NCBI RefSeq assembly: GCF_900258045.1
Contig: NZ_OGVD01000004.1
Coordinates: forward strand, 1,054,001-1,118,000
Length of the DNA stretch: 64,000 nucleotides
Reading direction: 5' to 3'
From: Sphingorhabdus sp. EL138
GTDB lineage: Bacteria; Pseudomonadota; Alphaproteobacteria; Sphingomonadales; Sphingomonadaceae
Under the pieces are notes generated by a model. That model ran no database searches, was not told the origin of the DNA, and saw only the letters and a list, made by a program, of their open reading frames with translations. Made by a program: the position numbers and the translations under genes. Of this stretch, positions 8,659 through 18,080 are shown piece after piece; position 1 is the stretch's first letter; every line of letters starts with the position of its first letter.

Positions 8659-9471
8659 ATGCCAACCCCTGAACGCCGCCAGATTACCGGCTTTTCCAAT
8701 CCGACGATCAAGCGTCTCAAAAGCTTGCGCGAGAAGAAGCATCGCAAGCGCGAAGGTCATTTTCTTGCGGAAGGATTACGCATCCTGACCGAAGCCTTGG
8801 AGGCCGGTAAAACCCCTAAATTACTGGTGGTTGTCGAGGATAGCGAGCTACACCCGCTGGCACGGAAAATCGAACAGGCGACCTTCGATAGTGGCGGTGA
8901 AGTCATTGAAACCAGCGAGGCGATCATTGCCAAGCTGTCCGGCAAATCCAATCCGCAATCGATTATCGGCATTTACGAAGACCACCCTACCCCGCTGAGT
9001 GACCTTGATCGTGGTGATTCCGGTATCTGGCTCGTGGCCCAAGCGCTGCGCGATCCTGGCAATCTGGGGACAATATTACGCACCGGCGATGCTGTGGGCG
9101 CTGGTGGATTGATATTGATCGATGACTGTGTCGATCCCTTCTCGGTTGAGGCGGTGCGGGCCAGCATGGGTGCAATATTTACCCAGAAAATATCGCAGGC
9201 GCCATGGGAGGAGTTTGTCGCATGGCTGCGCGCCGGTGAAGGTCAGCTGGTCGGAACCAGCCTTAACACCGACAAAGACTATCAATCGGTGCGGTATAAA
9301 GCCCCTACATTTCTGCTGATTGGCAACGAAGCACAGGGTTTGCCAGACGAGTATGAAGGCGCTTGCGATACGCTGGTAAAAATGCCGATGATGGGCAAGG
9401 CCGACAGCCTCAACGCGGCGGTTGCCAGCGCTGTGATGGCCTATGAAGTGCTTAACCAACGGCGTAAATAA
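8659..9471 (+). CDS. TrmH-family (SpoU) RNA methyltransferase
   Basis: A 270-residue SAM-dependent 2'-O-ribose methyltransferase of the SPOUT fold acting on tRNA or rRNA. The N-terminal L30e-like substrate-binding domain (about 10-100) includes HFLAEGLRIL. The SPOUT domain has motif 1 (ALRDPGNLGTILRTGDAVGA), motif 2 (LLIGNEAQGLPDE) and motif 3 (DSLNAAVASAVMAYE). The exact target nucleotide cannot be told; RlmB and TrmH-like enzymes share these motifs. It starts five bases after the HPr stop, so it may be transcribed with the PTS operon. Confidence 0.9.
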   Translation: MPTPERRQITGFSNPTIKRLKSLREKKHRKREGHFLAEGLRILTEALEAGKTPKLLVVVEDSELHPLARKIEQATFDSGGEVIETSEAIIAKLSGKSNPQSIIGIYEDHPTPLSDLDRGDSGIWLVAQALRDPGNLGTILRTGDAVGAGGLILIDDCVDPFSVEAVRASMGAIFTQKISQAPWEEFVAWLRAGEGQLVGTSLNTDKDYQSVRYKAPTFLLIGNEAQGLPDEYEGACDTLVKMPMMGKADSLNAAVASAVMAYEVLNQRRK

Positions 9472-9526
9472 TCGCTGTTCATCAATAGTGATCAATATGC
9501 TAATCTCAATTCCGGGAGAGAGAAGC

Positions 9527-9937
9527 ATGAAAAAAGCAATATTACTCACACCAGTTCTGTCGTTATTGTTGGTGGCTTGTGGCGACAAAGCGCAGGACGC
9601 ACCGGTAACCGAAGAAAAACTGTCGGAATATAAAGCCATCGGCACGGAGCCAGGTTGGGCCGTCGAGATCAAGGAGGGTGAGATCATCTATAGCTCCATG
9701 GAAGCGACCAATGATTTCACCCTACCCGTGCAACGGATGACGAAAACCGCAACAGGCTGGGAAGTTAAGGGTTTTAGCGATCAACACAATATCACTCTCA
9801 CTATAACATCCGGCACAGAATGCAGTGATGGTATGAGTGACCGCGTATATGCGGATACGGTTAGAACAGCCGTCAGCGGCACCGGCTATCTGGACGGTTG
9901 CGGCGGCGAGATATTATCCGGTCCCGACACGCCATAA
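9527..9937 (+). CDS. Small lipoprotein, COG3650-like
   Basis: A protein of about 136 residues with a lipoprotein signal: KK, a hydrophobic stretch and the lipobox LLVAC around residue 17, so it is anchored in the envelope. The mature part has AIGTEPGWAVEI, TECSDGMSDRVY and a late GCGG. This pattern belongs to a family of unknown function (COG3650-like); its two cysteines may form a disulfide. The ATG at 9527 follows GGGAGAGAG and begins the signal peptide; longer in-frame starts upstream lie inside the methyltransferase gene. It is convergent with rmuC across a long inverted repeat. Confidence 0.8.
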   Translation: MKKAILLTPVLSLLLVACGDKAQDAPVTEEKLSEYKAIGTEPGWAVEIKEGEIIYSSMEATNDFTLPVQRMTKTATGWEVKGFSDQHNITLTITSGTECSDGMSDRVYADTVRTAVSGTGYLDGCGGEILSGPDTP

Positions 9938-9969
9938 GCTGGTCCGCAGACAGGACCAGCTTATGGCGT
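9929..9969. terminator. Perfect 17-bp inverted repeat between convergent genes
   Basis: The arms 9929-9945 and 9953-9969 are perfectly complementary, with a 7-base loop. The left arm contains the TAA stop of the lipoprotein, and rmuC ends three bases beyond the right arm. The position suggests a bidirectional terminator or an RNA-stabilising hairpin, but neither side has a run of T, so a classic intrinsic terminator is not certain. Confidence 0.6.
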
Positions 9970-9971
9970 CG

Positions 9972-11363
9972 TTATTCTGCAGCTTCGTCTTTGACGTCCC
10001 GGTCGTCCTCGATGAGCGCGGCTTCCACATCGTTGGAATAGCGCGGCAAGGCCTCGACCTCTGCCACCGGCTCGAGTTCCTTTTTTCCGGTCTCGATGTT
10101 CAGTTCCGCAAATTTCCGTCCCGTCGCCATAACGTTGCGTTCAAAACTGCCGACAAATTTGTTGTAGTTACCCACTGCGCTGCCAAGGCCCGACCCCATA
10201 CGTTTGAGATGTTCGCCGGCCACCGCTAACCGGTCATACATTTCCTTACCCAACTGCCCGATCTGCTTGGCCTCCGCGGCCATTTTCTCCTGCCGCCATA
10301 CGCCCGCAACGGTACGCGCTATCGCCACCAGATTGGTAGGTGTCGCCAGCAATACCTTTTTCTCAAACGCATGGTCCCATAAATTTGGTTCATGCTCCAA
10401 TGCAGCGGACAGAAAATGCTCCCCGGGCACAAACATGATTACATAGTCGGGCGCATCCTCAAACTGGTCCCAATAGGCTTTTTTGGACAAGCCATCGATA
10501 TGAGCCTTCATCGAATTGCAATGCCGCGCCATTGCAAAACTGCGCGCATCATCATCCTTCGCCTCAAACGCGTCCTGATAGTCATTGAGCGAGACTTTGG
10601 CATCAATGACCAGCTTCCGGCCACCCGGCACGCTAATTACTGCATCGGGACGCAGACGCCCTTCGTCGGTGTCAATGCTCTGCTCTGTGACAAAATCGGT
10701 ATGTTCCGACAGGCCGCAAGTTTCGAGGACATTTTTTAGCTGCTGCTCGCCCCAGCGTCCGCGAGACTTCGGCGCGTTGCGCAGGCTGTTAACAAGTCGT
10801 GCTGCCTCCTGCTGCACCCGATCCTGCCCTTGGCGCACTTGCTCGATAGTTGCCGTAATTCCGGCATAGGATTCGGTGCGTTCTTTCTCGATTTTACGGA
10901 TACTTTCTTCATATGCAGAAAGCCGTTCATTAACCGGCTGGAGCAACTTCGCGATTTTCTCGCCGCCTTTTTCATTGGCTTGATCAAACCGCTGATCGGC
11001 GCGTTCCAGAAACTGGCGCTGTGCGGTTTCCAGCATTTTTGCGCCGACCTCGGAAAATTGCGCGGACAGCGTTTCCTTTGCTTCAATCAACTGCTTGAGC
11101 TGCTTTTCGTGGTTGCGCGCGTCAGCTTCCAGAGAAGCAAGGGATTGCCGCGCCTGATCGCGATCATCGCGAATGGAATCGCGCTCGGATCGCGCGGCAT
11201 CCCGCTCCACCTGCACGCCGTCCAGCATGGACCTCAGCGACGTCGCTGTTTCTTCGGCAGCCCTTGAAGATGCCGCAGCCGCTCGACCACCCATAAACCA
11301 GCCCGCAACCAAGCCGGCAACAAGGGTAACAATAGCTATCAGAAGAGCAACAACAGCGTCCAA
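9972..11363 (-). CDS. rmuC: DNA recombination protein RmuC
   Basis: A 463-residue membrane-anchored protein of the PD-(D/E)XK nuclease-like family. In E. coli rmuC limits rearrangements at inverted repeats. It has one N-terminal membrane helix (about 4-25), a long coiled coil rich in Glu, Arg and Gln (about 35-190) and the conserved RmuC domain (RGRWGEQQLKNVLETCGL, then RPDAVISVPGGRKLVIDAKVSL). The start is a TTG at 11363, supported by AAAGGG six bases upstream. A GAAC-N7-GAAC element lies just before this ribosome binding site, which suggests LexA control. Confidence 0.93.
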   Translation of the reverse strand: MDAVVALLIAIVTLVAGLVAGWFMGGRAAAASSRAAEETATSLRSMLDGVQVERDAARSERDSIRDDRDQARQSLASLEADARNHEKQLKQLIEAKETLSAQFSEVGAKMLETAQRQFLERADQRFDQANEKGGEKIAKLLQPVNERLSAYEESIRKIEKERTESYAGITATIEQVRQGQDRVQQEAARLVNSLRNAPKSRGRWGEQQLKNVLETCGLSEHTDFVTEQSIDTDEGRLRPDAVISVPGGRKLVIDAKVSLNDYQDAFEAKDDDARSFAMARHCNSMKAHIDGLSKKAYWDQFEDAPDYVIMFVPGEHFLSAALEHEPNLWDHAFEKKVLLATPTNLVAIARTVAGVWRQEKMAAEAKQIGQLGKEMYDRLAVAGEHLKRMGSGLGSAVGNYNKFVGSFERNVMATGRKFAELNIETGKKELEPVAEVEALPRYSNDVEAALIEDDRDVKDEAAE

Positions 11364-11381
11364 AACAAGCCCTTTCAGTTG

Positions 11382-11396
11382 GAACGAAAGGAGAAC
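11382..11396. promoter_or_regulatory. Candidate LexA (SOS) box upstream of rmuC
   Basis: GAAC-GAAAGGA-GAAC; on the rmuC coding strand this reads GTTC-N7-GTTC. It lies 19 bp before the rmuC TTG start and next to its ribosome binding site. A LexA box here would agree with the role of rmuC in DNA recombination. The motif is short enough to occur by chance about twice in the window. Confidence 0.5.
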
Positions 11397-11468
11397 TTAG
11401 ACTGTAGGGCGCTTACATGCAACAGGGCTTTTATCCTGAACGGGCTTCAGGATGGCTGAACAAAAAAG

Positions 11469-12026
11469 CTAGGCTGCTTCCTTGCGATGCTTTGCCAGCT
11501 TTTTCAGTACCATTTGCCGTTTCAGGCGGGACAGATGATCAATGAACAATATGCCCTCAAGATGATCCATCTCATGCTGCAAACAGGTCGCGAGTAGGCC
11601 GTCCATCTGTTCTTCATATTGTTTTCCGGTTTCGTCCTGCCAACGTGCAGTAATGGTCGCAGGCCTCTCTACGTCGGCATATTGTTCAGGCACCGAAAGG
11701 CAGCCTTCGCTATAGACATTCAAATCCTCTGAAGGATTGAGAATCTCCGGGTTAATGAACACTTTGGGATCGCGGACGACCTCATGGTCATGATCGCAAT
11801 GCTCACCATGTTCATGGTCATGTTCCACGGGCTCTTGCAGGTCGATGACCAATATCCGCTTGGGAACACCCACCTGAATCGCGGCAAGGCCAATGCCCGG
11901 CGCGTCGTACATGGTTTCAAACATGTCGGCGATCAGCGTTTTCAGCTCGTCATCGAACACGGTAACGGGCTCTGAAACAGTTTTCAGACGCGGATCGGGA
12001 ACTTCAAGAATAGGTAATATGGCCAT
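11469..12026 (-). CDS. def: Peptide deformylase with a His-rich loop
   Basis: Removes the N-formyl group from new proteins. All three motifs are present: GIGLAAIQ at 44-51, EGCLS with the metal-binding Cys109, and QHEMDH with His151, Glu152 and His155. The protein has 185 residues. Between the IDLQEP strand and the DPKVFINPE strand it carries an extra acidic, His-rich segment (about residues 68-82) with six histidines and one cysteine. It could bind or buffer the catalytic metal, but this is inference. The gene stands between rmuC and recR, all on the minus strand; its partner fmt is nearby on the plus strand. Confidence 0.95.
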   Translation of the reverse strand: MAILPILEVPDPRLKTVSEPVTVFDDELKTLIADMFETMYDAPGIGLAAIQVGVPKRILVIDLQEPVEHDHEHGEHCDHDHEVVRDPKVFINPEILNPSEDLNVYSEGCLSVPEQYADVERPATITARWQDETGKQYEEQMDGLLATCLQHEMDHLEGILFIDHLSRLKRQMVLKKLAKHRKEAA

Positions 12027-12077
12027 GCGCGAAATTTAGGGATTCTACCGGGATTCGTCAAGGACTGGTGACCACGC

Positions 12078-12680
12078 TCAATCACCACTAATGGGTCTGC
12101 GCGAACGCAGCGCCTGCGCCAATGTCCCTTCATCAAGATAGTCAAGTTCGCCGCCCACCGGTATGCCATGGGACAACTGGCTGAGACGCAATGGATAATT
12201 TTCGAGCCGCTCGGCAATATAATGGGCGGTGGTCTGACCCTCCAATGTGGCATTCATAGCCAGAACGATCTCGTCAATGCCGCCCTGCTCCACGCGCTTG
12301 ATCAGCTTATCGATGGCAATATCTTCGGGCCGCACGCCGTCCAGTGCCGACAGCCGCCCGCCCAGAACGTGGAATTTGCCGGGAAAGAGACGCGATTTAT
12401 CGAGCGCCCACAGATCCGACACTTCCTCGACCACACATAGTGATTTCGGATCCCGCCGCGGATCGCTGCAAATCTGGCAGGGGTCCTGTGTATCGACATT
12501 GCCGCAAATGGCGCAGGTGACAAGATTGGCATCAACCTTTTCCATCGCCGCCAATATCGGTTTCATGGTTGTTTCGGGGCGCTTCAGCAGATGCAGCACC
12601 GCCCGCCGTGCCGAACGGGGACCCAGGCCCGGAAGTTTGGACAGAGCCTGAACCAGATTTTCGATTTCCTGCGATGCCAT
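12078..12680 (-). CDS. recR: Recombination mediator RecR
   Basis: Acts with RecF and RecO to load RecA on gapped DNA. The start at 12680 gives 200 residues, the usual family length, and begins [20 protein letters not shown]. It has the helix-hairpin-helix [15 protein letters not shown], a C4 zinc finger (C56, C59, C68, C71) and a Toprim domain starting near [15 protein letters not shown]. The dnaX and YbaB-family genes that often precede recR are not seen here. The divergent gene across a 264-bp gap is fmt. Confidence 0.95.
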   Translation of the reverse strand: MASQEIENLVQALSKLPGLGPRSARRAVLHLLKRPETTMKPILAAMEKVDANLVTCAICGNVDTQDPCQICSDPRRDPKSLCVVEEVSDLWALDKSRLFPGKFHVLGGRLSALDGVRPEDIAIDKLIKRVEQGGIDEIVLAMNATLEGQTTAHYIAERLENYPLRLSQLSHGIPVGGELDYLDEGTLAQALRSRRPISGD

Positions 12681-12846
12681 GATTTGACCTTTAGGGCCAT
12701 GATGTGCGTGCTGCCAATATAAAATCATGCTGTCCTACACGGACGAGTTTGGTTAGGGAGACTGCATGACTCACAAACCCGTTAATTTCCTGACATTCAA
12801 GGCGTTACGAAACGAATCCATATTGTCATCCCCACCGGATGAACGG

Positions 12847-12913
12847 GGTGAGAACTGTGTGAACTTTGGCTGGGCGTTCTGCAAAAAAGCCGGTGTGATT
12901 TGTGTGAACTTTG
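12847..12913. repeat. Two copies of a 22-bp direct repeat with REP-like remnants
   Basis: The 22-bp segments at 12847-12868 and 12892-12913 differ at three positions and share an identical 13-bp core, TGTGTGAACTTTG. They are spaced 45 bp apart in the recR-fmt gap. Just outside lie degenerate palindrome halves (TCATCCCC with GGGGTGA near 12827-12851, and GGATCCCTGC with GGCAGG near 12920-12937) that resemble the REP elements common in sphingomonads. The region looks like decayed repeat DNA rather than a gene. Confidence 0.45.
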
Positions 12914-12944
12914 CTGCTGGATCCCTGCTACGGCAGGCGCGATC

Positions 12945-13874
12945 ATGACCGTTGAGACGCCTACAAAACTGCGCCTGGCATTCATGGGCACACCGGAATT
13001 TGCTGTACCGGCCCTGCGCGCCTTGCATACGGCGGGACACGAGATTGCTGCCGTCTATTCACAGCCGCCGCGCCGTGCCGGGCGAGGAAAGAAACTAACC
13101 CCATCACCCGTGCAAAAAGTCGCAGAGGAACTGGGATTAGAAGTCCGCGTGCCGGTTTCCTTGAAGAGCGAGGAAGCCCAGGCGGAATTTGCCGCGCTTG
13201 ATCTCGATGCCGCTGTGGTGGCGGCATATGGCTTGATCTTGCCGCAAGCGATATTGAGTGCACCCAAAATGGGGTGCCTGAATATCCACGGATCGCTGTT
13301 GCCACGCTGGCGTGGAGCGGCACCGGTGCAGCGTGCCATTTTGGCGTGTGATACGGAAACGGGCATTACCATCATGCAGATGGAAGCCGGATTGGATACC
13401 GGCCCGATGCTGCTGAAATCCAGTACGCCGATTGCGGAAAAAACCGCAGGCGAACTGACCGAAGAGCTAGCGCAAACAGGTGCTGATCTGATGGTGCAAT
13501 ATCTCGTTAATCCGGCAGACTATCTGCCTGAGATCCAGGATGATGCACTTGCCACCTATGCCAAGAAGATAGAAAAGCAGGAAGCACGTGTGAACTTTGA
13601 TCAGCCCGCCAGAGCGGTACTGCAGCAGATCCGCGCATTTAATCCCGTGCCGGGCGCATTTTTCGAATTTGGCGGCGACCGCTATCGCGTCCATGCTGCC
13701 GAGCTAATGGATGCATCCGGTACAGCGGGAATATTGCTCGATGAACAAATGACAATCGCCTGCAGCGACGGGGCGATCAAACCAACACTCATTCAAAAAG
13801 CAGGCCGTCCGAAACTGACGCTGTCGGAGTTTCTGAACGGCACACAAATCCCGGCGGGCACATCGCTCCGATGA
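12945..13874 (+). CDS. fmt: Methionyl-tRNA formyltransferase
   Basis: Transfers a formyl group from 10-formyl-THF to initiator Met-tRNA, the step that def later reverses. The 309-residue protein has the N-terminal Rossmann start ([18 protein letters not shown]), the catalytic segment [16 protein letters not shown] with the Asn-His pair, the Asp in [10 protein letters not shown], and a C-terminal OB-like domain. The ATG at 12945 is the family start; upstream codons in frame would translate the repeat region. Its stop overlaps the truA start (ATGA). Confidence 0.96.
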   Translation: MTVETPTKLRLAFMGTPEFAVPALRALHTAGHEIAAVYSQPPRRAGRGKKLTPSPVQKVAEELGLEVRVPVSLKSEEAQAEFAALDLDAAVVAAYGLILPQAILSAPKMGCLNIHGSLLPRWRGAAPVQRAILACDTETGITIMQMEAGLDTGPMLLKSSTPIAEKTAGELTEELAQTGADLMVQYLVNPADYLPEIQDDALATYAKKIEKQEARVNFDQPARAVLQQIRAFNPVPGAFFEFGGDRYRVHAAELMDASGTAGILLDEQMTIACSDGAIKPTLIQKAGRPKLTLSEFLNGTQIPAGTSLR

Positions 13875-14638
13875 CCCGTTTCGCAATCACTCTGGAATAT
13901 GATGGTCGCCCATTCATGGGTTGGCAGCATCAGGATCACGGTCCCAGTGTCCAGCAGGCTGTTGAAAATGCTATTAAAACTATCACCCAGCAAGAGATTC
14001 GCGTGTTCGCCGCTGGCCGCACGGACGCGGGTGTGCATGCGCTGGGCATGCGGGCACATTTTGATCTCGAGACAAGGTTGACGCCGTTCCGGTTGATGGA
14101 GGGGCTCAATGCCGGGCTGCGTCCTCATCCTGTCGCTGTGCTCGCCTGCGATATTGTCGATGATGAATGGCACGCCCGCTTCAACTGCATCGGGCGGCGC
14201 TATGTCTACAAGATCACCAACCGCCGCGCGCCGCTGACACTGGATAAGGGGCAGAGCTGGCAGGTCGCCAGACCGCTGGATGCCGGGGTGATGCATGATG
14301 CCGCGCAGTTGCTGGTCGGGCAGCATGATTTCACGACATTCCGCTCCACCCAATGTCAGGCGCAGAGCCCGGTGAAGACCTTGGACAGCATTTCCGTCAC
14401 GCGCTTTGGCGAAGAGATTGAGGTGGAGGTCGCGGCGCGATCGTTCCTGCATCATCAGGTGCGCTCGATGGTCGGTTGTCTGAAACTGGTTGGCGATGGA
14501 AAATGGGCGCGTGATGATTTGCTGAAGGCACTAGAGGCAAAAGACCGCGATGCGCTGGGGTTCAACGCGCCGCCGGACGGGCTCTATTTTGTCGATGCAA
14601 TCTATCCGAAAGCGGAGGAGAAGTCAGAGGCCGAATAG
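13871..14638 (+). CDS. truA: tRNA pseudouridine(38-40) synthase TruA
   Basis: Isomerises uridines 38-40 in the anticodon stem of many tRNAs. The catalytic aspartate lies in [14 protein letters not shown] (about residues 46-59). RRYVYKI and the closing [12 protein letters not shown] motif are also present. Its length, 255 residues, is usual. The start overlaps fmt by four bases, so the two genes form an operon. The last 15 bp overlap the 3' end of the amidotransferase gene on the other strand. Confidence 0.96.
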   Translation: MTRFAITLEYDGRPFMGWQHQDHGPSVQQAVENAIKTITQQEIRVFAAGRTDAGVHALGMRAHFDLETRLTPFRLMEGLNAGLRPHPVAVLACDIVDDEWHARFNCIGRRYVYKITNRRAPLTLDKGQSWQVARPLDAGVMHDAAQLLVGQHDFTTFRSTQCQAQSPVKTLDSISVTRFGEEIEVEVAARSFLHHQVRSMVGCLKLVGDGKWARDDLLKALEAKDRDALGFNAPPDGLYFVDAIYPKAEEKSEAE

Positions 14639-16519
14639 GCGCTGCAGCGATTTGTCCAGCATCAGCAGTTGCCAGAGCAAACGGCTGTTGTCAGATTTAC
14701 CTGCGACATGATCGTCAGCCACTTTGCTTAGGGCCTGCTGATCAAACCAGCCCATCCGCGCCAATGCGCCAGCGCCGGAAATATTCCGCGCTTCATCAGC
14801 CAGCGGCCCGCGAAACCACTGGGCTATCGGCGTCACAAAACCCATTTTCGGGCGATAGAGGATATCTTGCGGCAAATAGCGTTCCATAGACTTTTTCAGC
14901 AGATATTTGCCGGTCCCGCGACGCACCCGCAAATTGGTCGGCAGCCGCGCGGCAAACTCCATCAGCTGATAATCCAGCAAAGGCTCCCGCGCCTCAAGGC
15001 TTACCGCCATGCTGGTCCGATCGACCTTGGTCAGAATATCGCCGGGCAACCACATTTTCATGTCGGCATATTGCGCCTGATCGAGACCGTTGCGCGCCGG
15101 CGCACTCTCCATCAGGTCGATCATCCGGGCCTCGCCCTGATAGCCATCCAGTTGCTTGGACATCGCATCGGAATAGATCGCATGACGGCCCGCTGGCGTC
15201 GTCACCCCAACCGCTTCCGCGTAACCTTCCGGTCCGGAGCGCGCGAGCGACAGCAGTGTCGATTTGGCACGGAGCGGCCTCGGTGCCCAATCCGCCTTGG
15301 GATAGACCTTGCCGAGCCAGCCCAGAGCCGGACCGCGAATAGATTGCGGGAGCAAGCCCCTCACCCGTTCTTCGGCATGGTGAAACACATGACGACGATA
15401 GCCGGCCAGCGCTTCATCAGCACCATCGCCGGATAGAGCGACGGTCACATTCTCCCGCGCCAGCTCTGCCACACGGTAGGTCGGCAAGGCCGAACCATCG
15501 GCAAAAGGTTCATCAAAATGGTCGGCCAGCCTATCAATCAACCCGAAATCATCCGCCGCCACGGTTCGTGCGCGGTGATCGGTTTTGAACCGTTCCGCTA
15601 CCCGTTCGGCGTAGCTTGTCTCGTCCAGCGATGCCTGGTCAAAGCCGATGGAGCAGGTTTTAACCGGCTGTCGGCTCTTCTCCGACATCAATGCAACGAC
15701 CGCACTGCTATCCACACCGCCGGACAGGAACGCGCCCAAGGGCACGTCAGCAATCATCCGGGAGCCGACTGCGTCTTTCATCAGCGCAATCAGCTCTTCT
15801 TCAAGTTCCGCCGCCGAGGCCTTGCTGCGCTGGCTGAAATCCATATCCCAATATTGGATGGGTGCGGGCTCCGCCTTGCCCTGTTCGAGCAGCAGGTAGT
15901 GCCCAGCAGGCAGTTTCTTGACGCCCTTCAACAGCGATCGGTGATCTGGCACATATCCGAATGCAAGATAGTCATCGACAGCGCGCATTTCCGGTTCACG
16001 GCGCAGCAAGGGGTTGGCGAGCAAAGCCTTCAGCTCCGATCCGAACAAGATGCTGCCATCGGATACCGGTGCATAGAAAAGCGGCTTCACGCCCAGCCGA
16101 TCCCGCGCCAGAAAAAGCTGTTTGGTCCGCTGATCAAATATCGCAAAAGCGAACATGCCATTAAGCCGCTTCAGACAATCGGCGCCCCATTGGCGCCAGG
16201 CGTAAAGAATGACCTCGGTATCACTGCTAGAGGTGAATTGATGACCAAGCGATTCCAGTTCCACCCGGACGTCCTGAAAATTGTAGATCTCGCCATTATA
16301 GCTGATCACCTGCGCTTCATCGGCGGTCAGCATGGGCTGCGCTCCGCCTTCCAGATCGATGATCGATAGACGGCGATGCCCCAGACCAACACCGGGCGCG
16401 GTCCATATTCCGGAACCATCAGGCCCGCGATGGGTCAGACTGTCGGTCATCTTGCGGAGGCGAACGGGATCAACCGGCTTGGCCGTCTCCAGATGAAATA
16501 TTCCCGCAATGCCGCACAT
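14624..16519 (-). CDS. XrtA/PEP-CTERM-associated amidotransferase (asparagine synthetase-like)
   Basis: A 631-residue class II glutamine amidotransferase of the asparagine synthetase family. Cys2 (MCGIAGIF, exposed after Met removal) is the glutaminase nucleophile, RGPDGSGIW follows, and the synthetase domain has the PPi-loop [14 protein letters not shown]. Members in exosortase loci are thought to amidate a sugar or polymer component rather than make asparagine. The ATG at 16519 is chosen because the processed N-terminal Cys2 is essential. It is the last gene of the minus-strand XrtA group, ten bases after xrtA. Confidence 0.92.
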   Translation of the reverse strand: MCGIAGIFHLETAKPVDPVRLRKMTDSLTHRGPDGSGIWTAPGVGLGHRRLSIIDLEGGAQPMLTADEAQVISYNGEIYNFQDVRVELESLGHQFTSSSDTEVILYAWRQWGADCLKRLNGMFAFAIFDQRTKQLFLARDRLGVKPLFYAPVSDGSILFGSELKALLANPLLRREPEMRAVDDYLAFGYVPDHRSLLKGVKKLPAGHYLLLEQGKAEPAPIQYWDMDFSQRSKASAAELEEELIALMKDAVGSRMIADVPLGAFLSGGVDSSAVVALMSEKSRQPVKTCSIGFDQASLDETSYAERVAERFKTDHRARTVAADDFGLIDRLADHFDEPFADGSALPTYRVAELARENVTVALSGDGADEALAGYRRHVFHHAEERVRGLLPQSIRGPALGWLGKVYPKADWAPRPLRAKSTLLSLARSGPEGYAEAVGVTTPAGRHAIYSDAMSKQLDGYQGEARMIDLMESAPARNGLDQAQYADMKMWLPGDILTKVDRTSMAVSLEAREPLLDYQLMEFAARLPTNLRVRRGTGKYLLKKSMERYLPQDILYRPKMGFVTPIAQWFRGPLADEARNISGAGALARMGWFDQQALSKVADDHVAGKSDNSRLLWQLLMLDKSLQRLFGL

Positions 16520-16529
16520 GATGTGCGCC

Positions 16530-18080
16530 CTAGCGCAGACCTGCCATTTCGTCAGCCAATTTATCAAGGGGGCCCAGCGCCTTGCGGAAATCATCCATGG
16601 CCGCCGCTGGTCCGGCCTCGTCGATTTTTTCAGCCGAAATCAAGACCGCGACTGCCTGCTGGTTCCCGCCGAGCAGTTTCGTTTTCAACGTTTCGAGCTT
16701 CACCGCCGATCCGCTGCCGGTCAGAATGCTTCCGACGCGATAGAAGGATCGCACATCTCGCACCACTGGGCCGGGCGCCGTTATCTGTATCGCCTTGCCC
16801 GATGCAGGTGCAGGCAGGTTTCGGCTCCATGACCATTGTGTTCGCGGATCAAAAGCGCCCTGCCCATAGCCAACAATCTCGCGGCCATCTTCCTGCCGGT
16901 CATAGACGGCAATGGCGAGGTCAACCTCTGCCCCACTGGAGACATGGCGATAGCGGCCGAGTAACTGATGATTGGCGCCGTCAAATCGTGGCTGCCAGTC
17001 AAATTGCGGACGATAGTCAACACGCTCCCAGCCGGCGACGTTTGGCAGAGCGATCTTGTCGGGCACAGGAGAGCTTTGCGCGGCCAGCGCCGATGTCCAT
17101 AGAACCGGCGCAGCAATAATGACTGCCATCGCAATCATCGCGGCTTTGGGTGTCAGGCGCGATGGGTTAGGGACGGTTTGTTCAATCGCGTTGCCGTCAA
17201 TCATCGGCTCATCCAGCTTGCGATCAAAAAACGGCCAACCGATGGCCATCACCAATGCCAGAACAAACGCGAAGAAAAACCAGCCGTAGAAGATATGATC
17301 AAAGCCAGTCGCAAAATCTGTCGTGGTGTGATGCGCAATATAGATGGTCCCAAAGGCGCGTATCCCGTTGGCGACGATCGGCACGGCCACGGCAGCAATC
17401 ATGAACAATGTTCGCCGCTGCCAGCTTTGGAAACAGAGGTTGGTAACCAGTGCGCCATAGGCAATCATCGCAATCAGAAATTTGACCCCGGAACAGGCTT
17501 CGGCAACTTCAAAATAACCCGTTGGCGTTGAGATAAAGACGCCATCGATAAAGGCGGGAATATTGGCCCAACCAAGAAAAACCATCGACATTTTTGCCGT
17601 GATGGTTTGCAGAAACGGGACAAATTCCTCTCCAAAAGGTACTAGGAAAAAGCTGTAAAATAGCGGAAAAAGCAGTCCGCGCATCACCTTTGGGCCCAGC
17701 AAAGTGATAACTGCGCCTTGCAACATCATCACCAGTCCCAGCTGGCGCGCAAAGGAAACGCCGGCCGCCTCGCCCAGCAACCAACCGCCGGAAGCCGCGA
17801 CCATCCACAGCAACCCGGGCGTCCAAATCGCCGGAGTGATTTTGGCCAGTTCCTCCAAACGCTGCTGCACCAGCCAGGCGATGATTGGTGCTATCAACAG
17901 ACAGTGATTATAGGTCGAAACATTCCACCAGGCATCCATCATGGCCAGACCGTCCCGCCAGAACAGGACTAATATCGCAGCGATTGCCAAACACAGCAGT
18001 CGCAGATGCTTTGTCCAGAGGGTGCCGCCAACAGCGCTCGCTGGCGCGTCCATGGACCGTTCAATAGCGGCGCTACTCAT
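16530..18080 (-). CDS. xrtA: Exosortase A fused to an EpsI domain
   Basis: A membrane transpeptidase-like enzyme that cuts the PEP-CTERM sorting signal of exported proteins. The 516-residue protein has about eight membrane helices. The catalytic Cys196 lies in EVAEACSGVKFLIA, Arg241 in ANGIRAF and His262 in FDHIFYGWFF, the known exosortase triad. From about residue 310 it continues into the periplasmic EpsI (DUF3485) domain, a fusion common in XrtA. It begins four bases inside the glycosyltransferase stop (ATGA-type overlap). No PEP-CTERM substrate is visible in the window. Confidence 0.95.
   Translation of the reverse strand: MSSAAIERSMDAPASAVGGTLWTKHLRLLCLAIAAILVLFWRDGLAMMDAWWNVSTYNHCLLIAPIIAWLVQQRLEELAKITPAIWTPGLLWMVAASGGWLLGEAAGVSFARQLGLVMMLQGAVITLLGPKVMRGLLFPLFYSFFLVPFGEEFVPFLQTITAKMSMVFLGWANIPAFIDGVFISTPTGYFEVAEACSGVKFLIAMIAYGALVTNLCFQSWQRRTLFMIAAVAVPIVANGIRAFGTIYIAHHTTTDFATGFDHIFYGWFFFAFVLALVMAIGWPFFDRKLDEPMIDGNAIEQTVPNPSRLTPKAAMIAMAVIIAAPVLWTSALAAQSSPVPDKIALPNVAGWERVDYRPQFDWQPRFDGANHQLLGRYRHVSSGAEVDLAIAVYDRQEDGREIVGYGQGAFDPRTQWSWSRNLPAPASGKAIQITAPGPVVRDVRSFYRVGSILTGSGSAVKLETLKTKLLGGNQQAVAVLISAEKIDEAGPAAAMDDFRKALGPLDKLADEMAGLR

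Noticed and set aside
9076-9687. A 203-codon minus-strand frame opposite the RNA methyltransferase
   Set aside because: The plus strand carries clear SPOUT motifs; the frame also runs into the lipoprotein start region.
12841-12855. A third GAAC-N7-GAAC motif between recR and fmt
   Set aside because: It lies inside the decayed repeat region, has a G-rich centre unlike known boxes, and is 90 bp or more from either start. About two chance hits are expected in the window.
13793-14455. A 220-codon minus-strand frame opposite truA
   Set aside because: The plus strand encodes a full TruA with all motifs; the antisense product has no recognisable features.
15518-16369. A 283-codon plus-strand frame opposite the amidotransferase gene
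   Set aside because: A shadow of a well-supported asparagine-synthetase-like gene.
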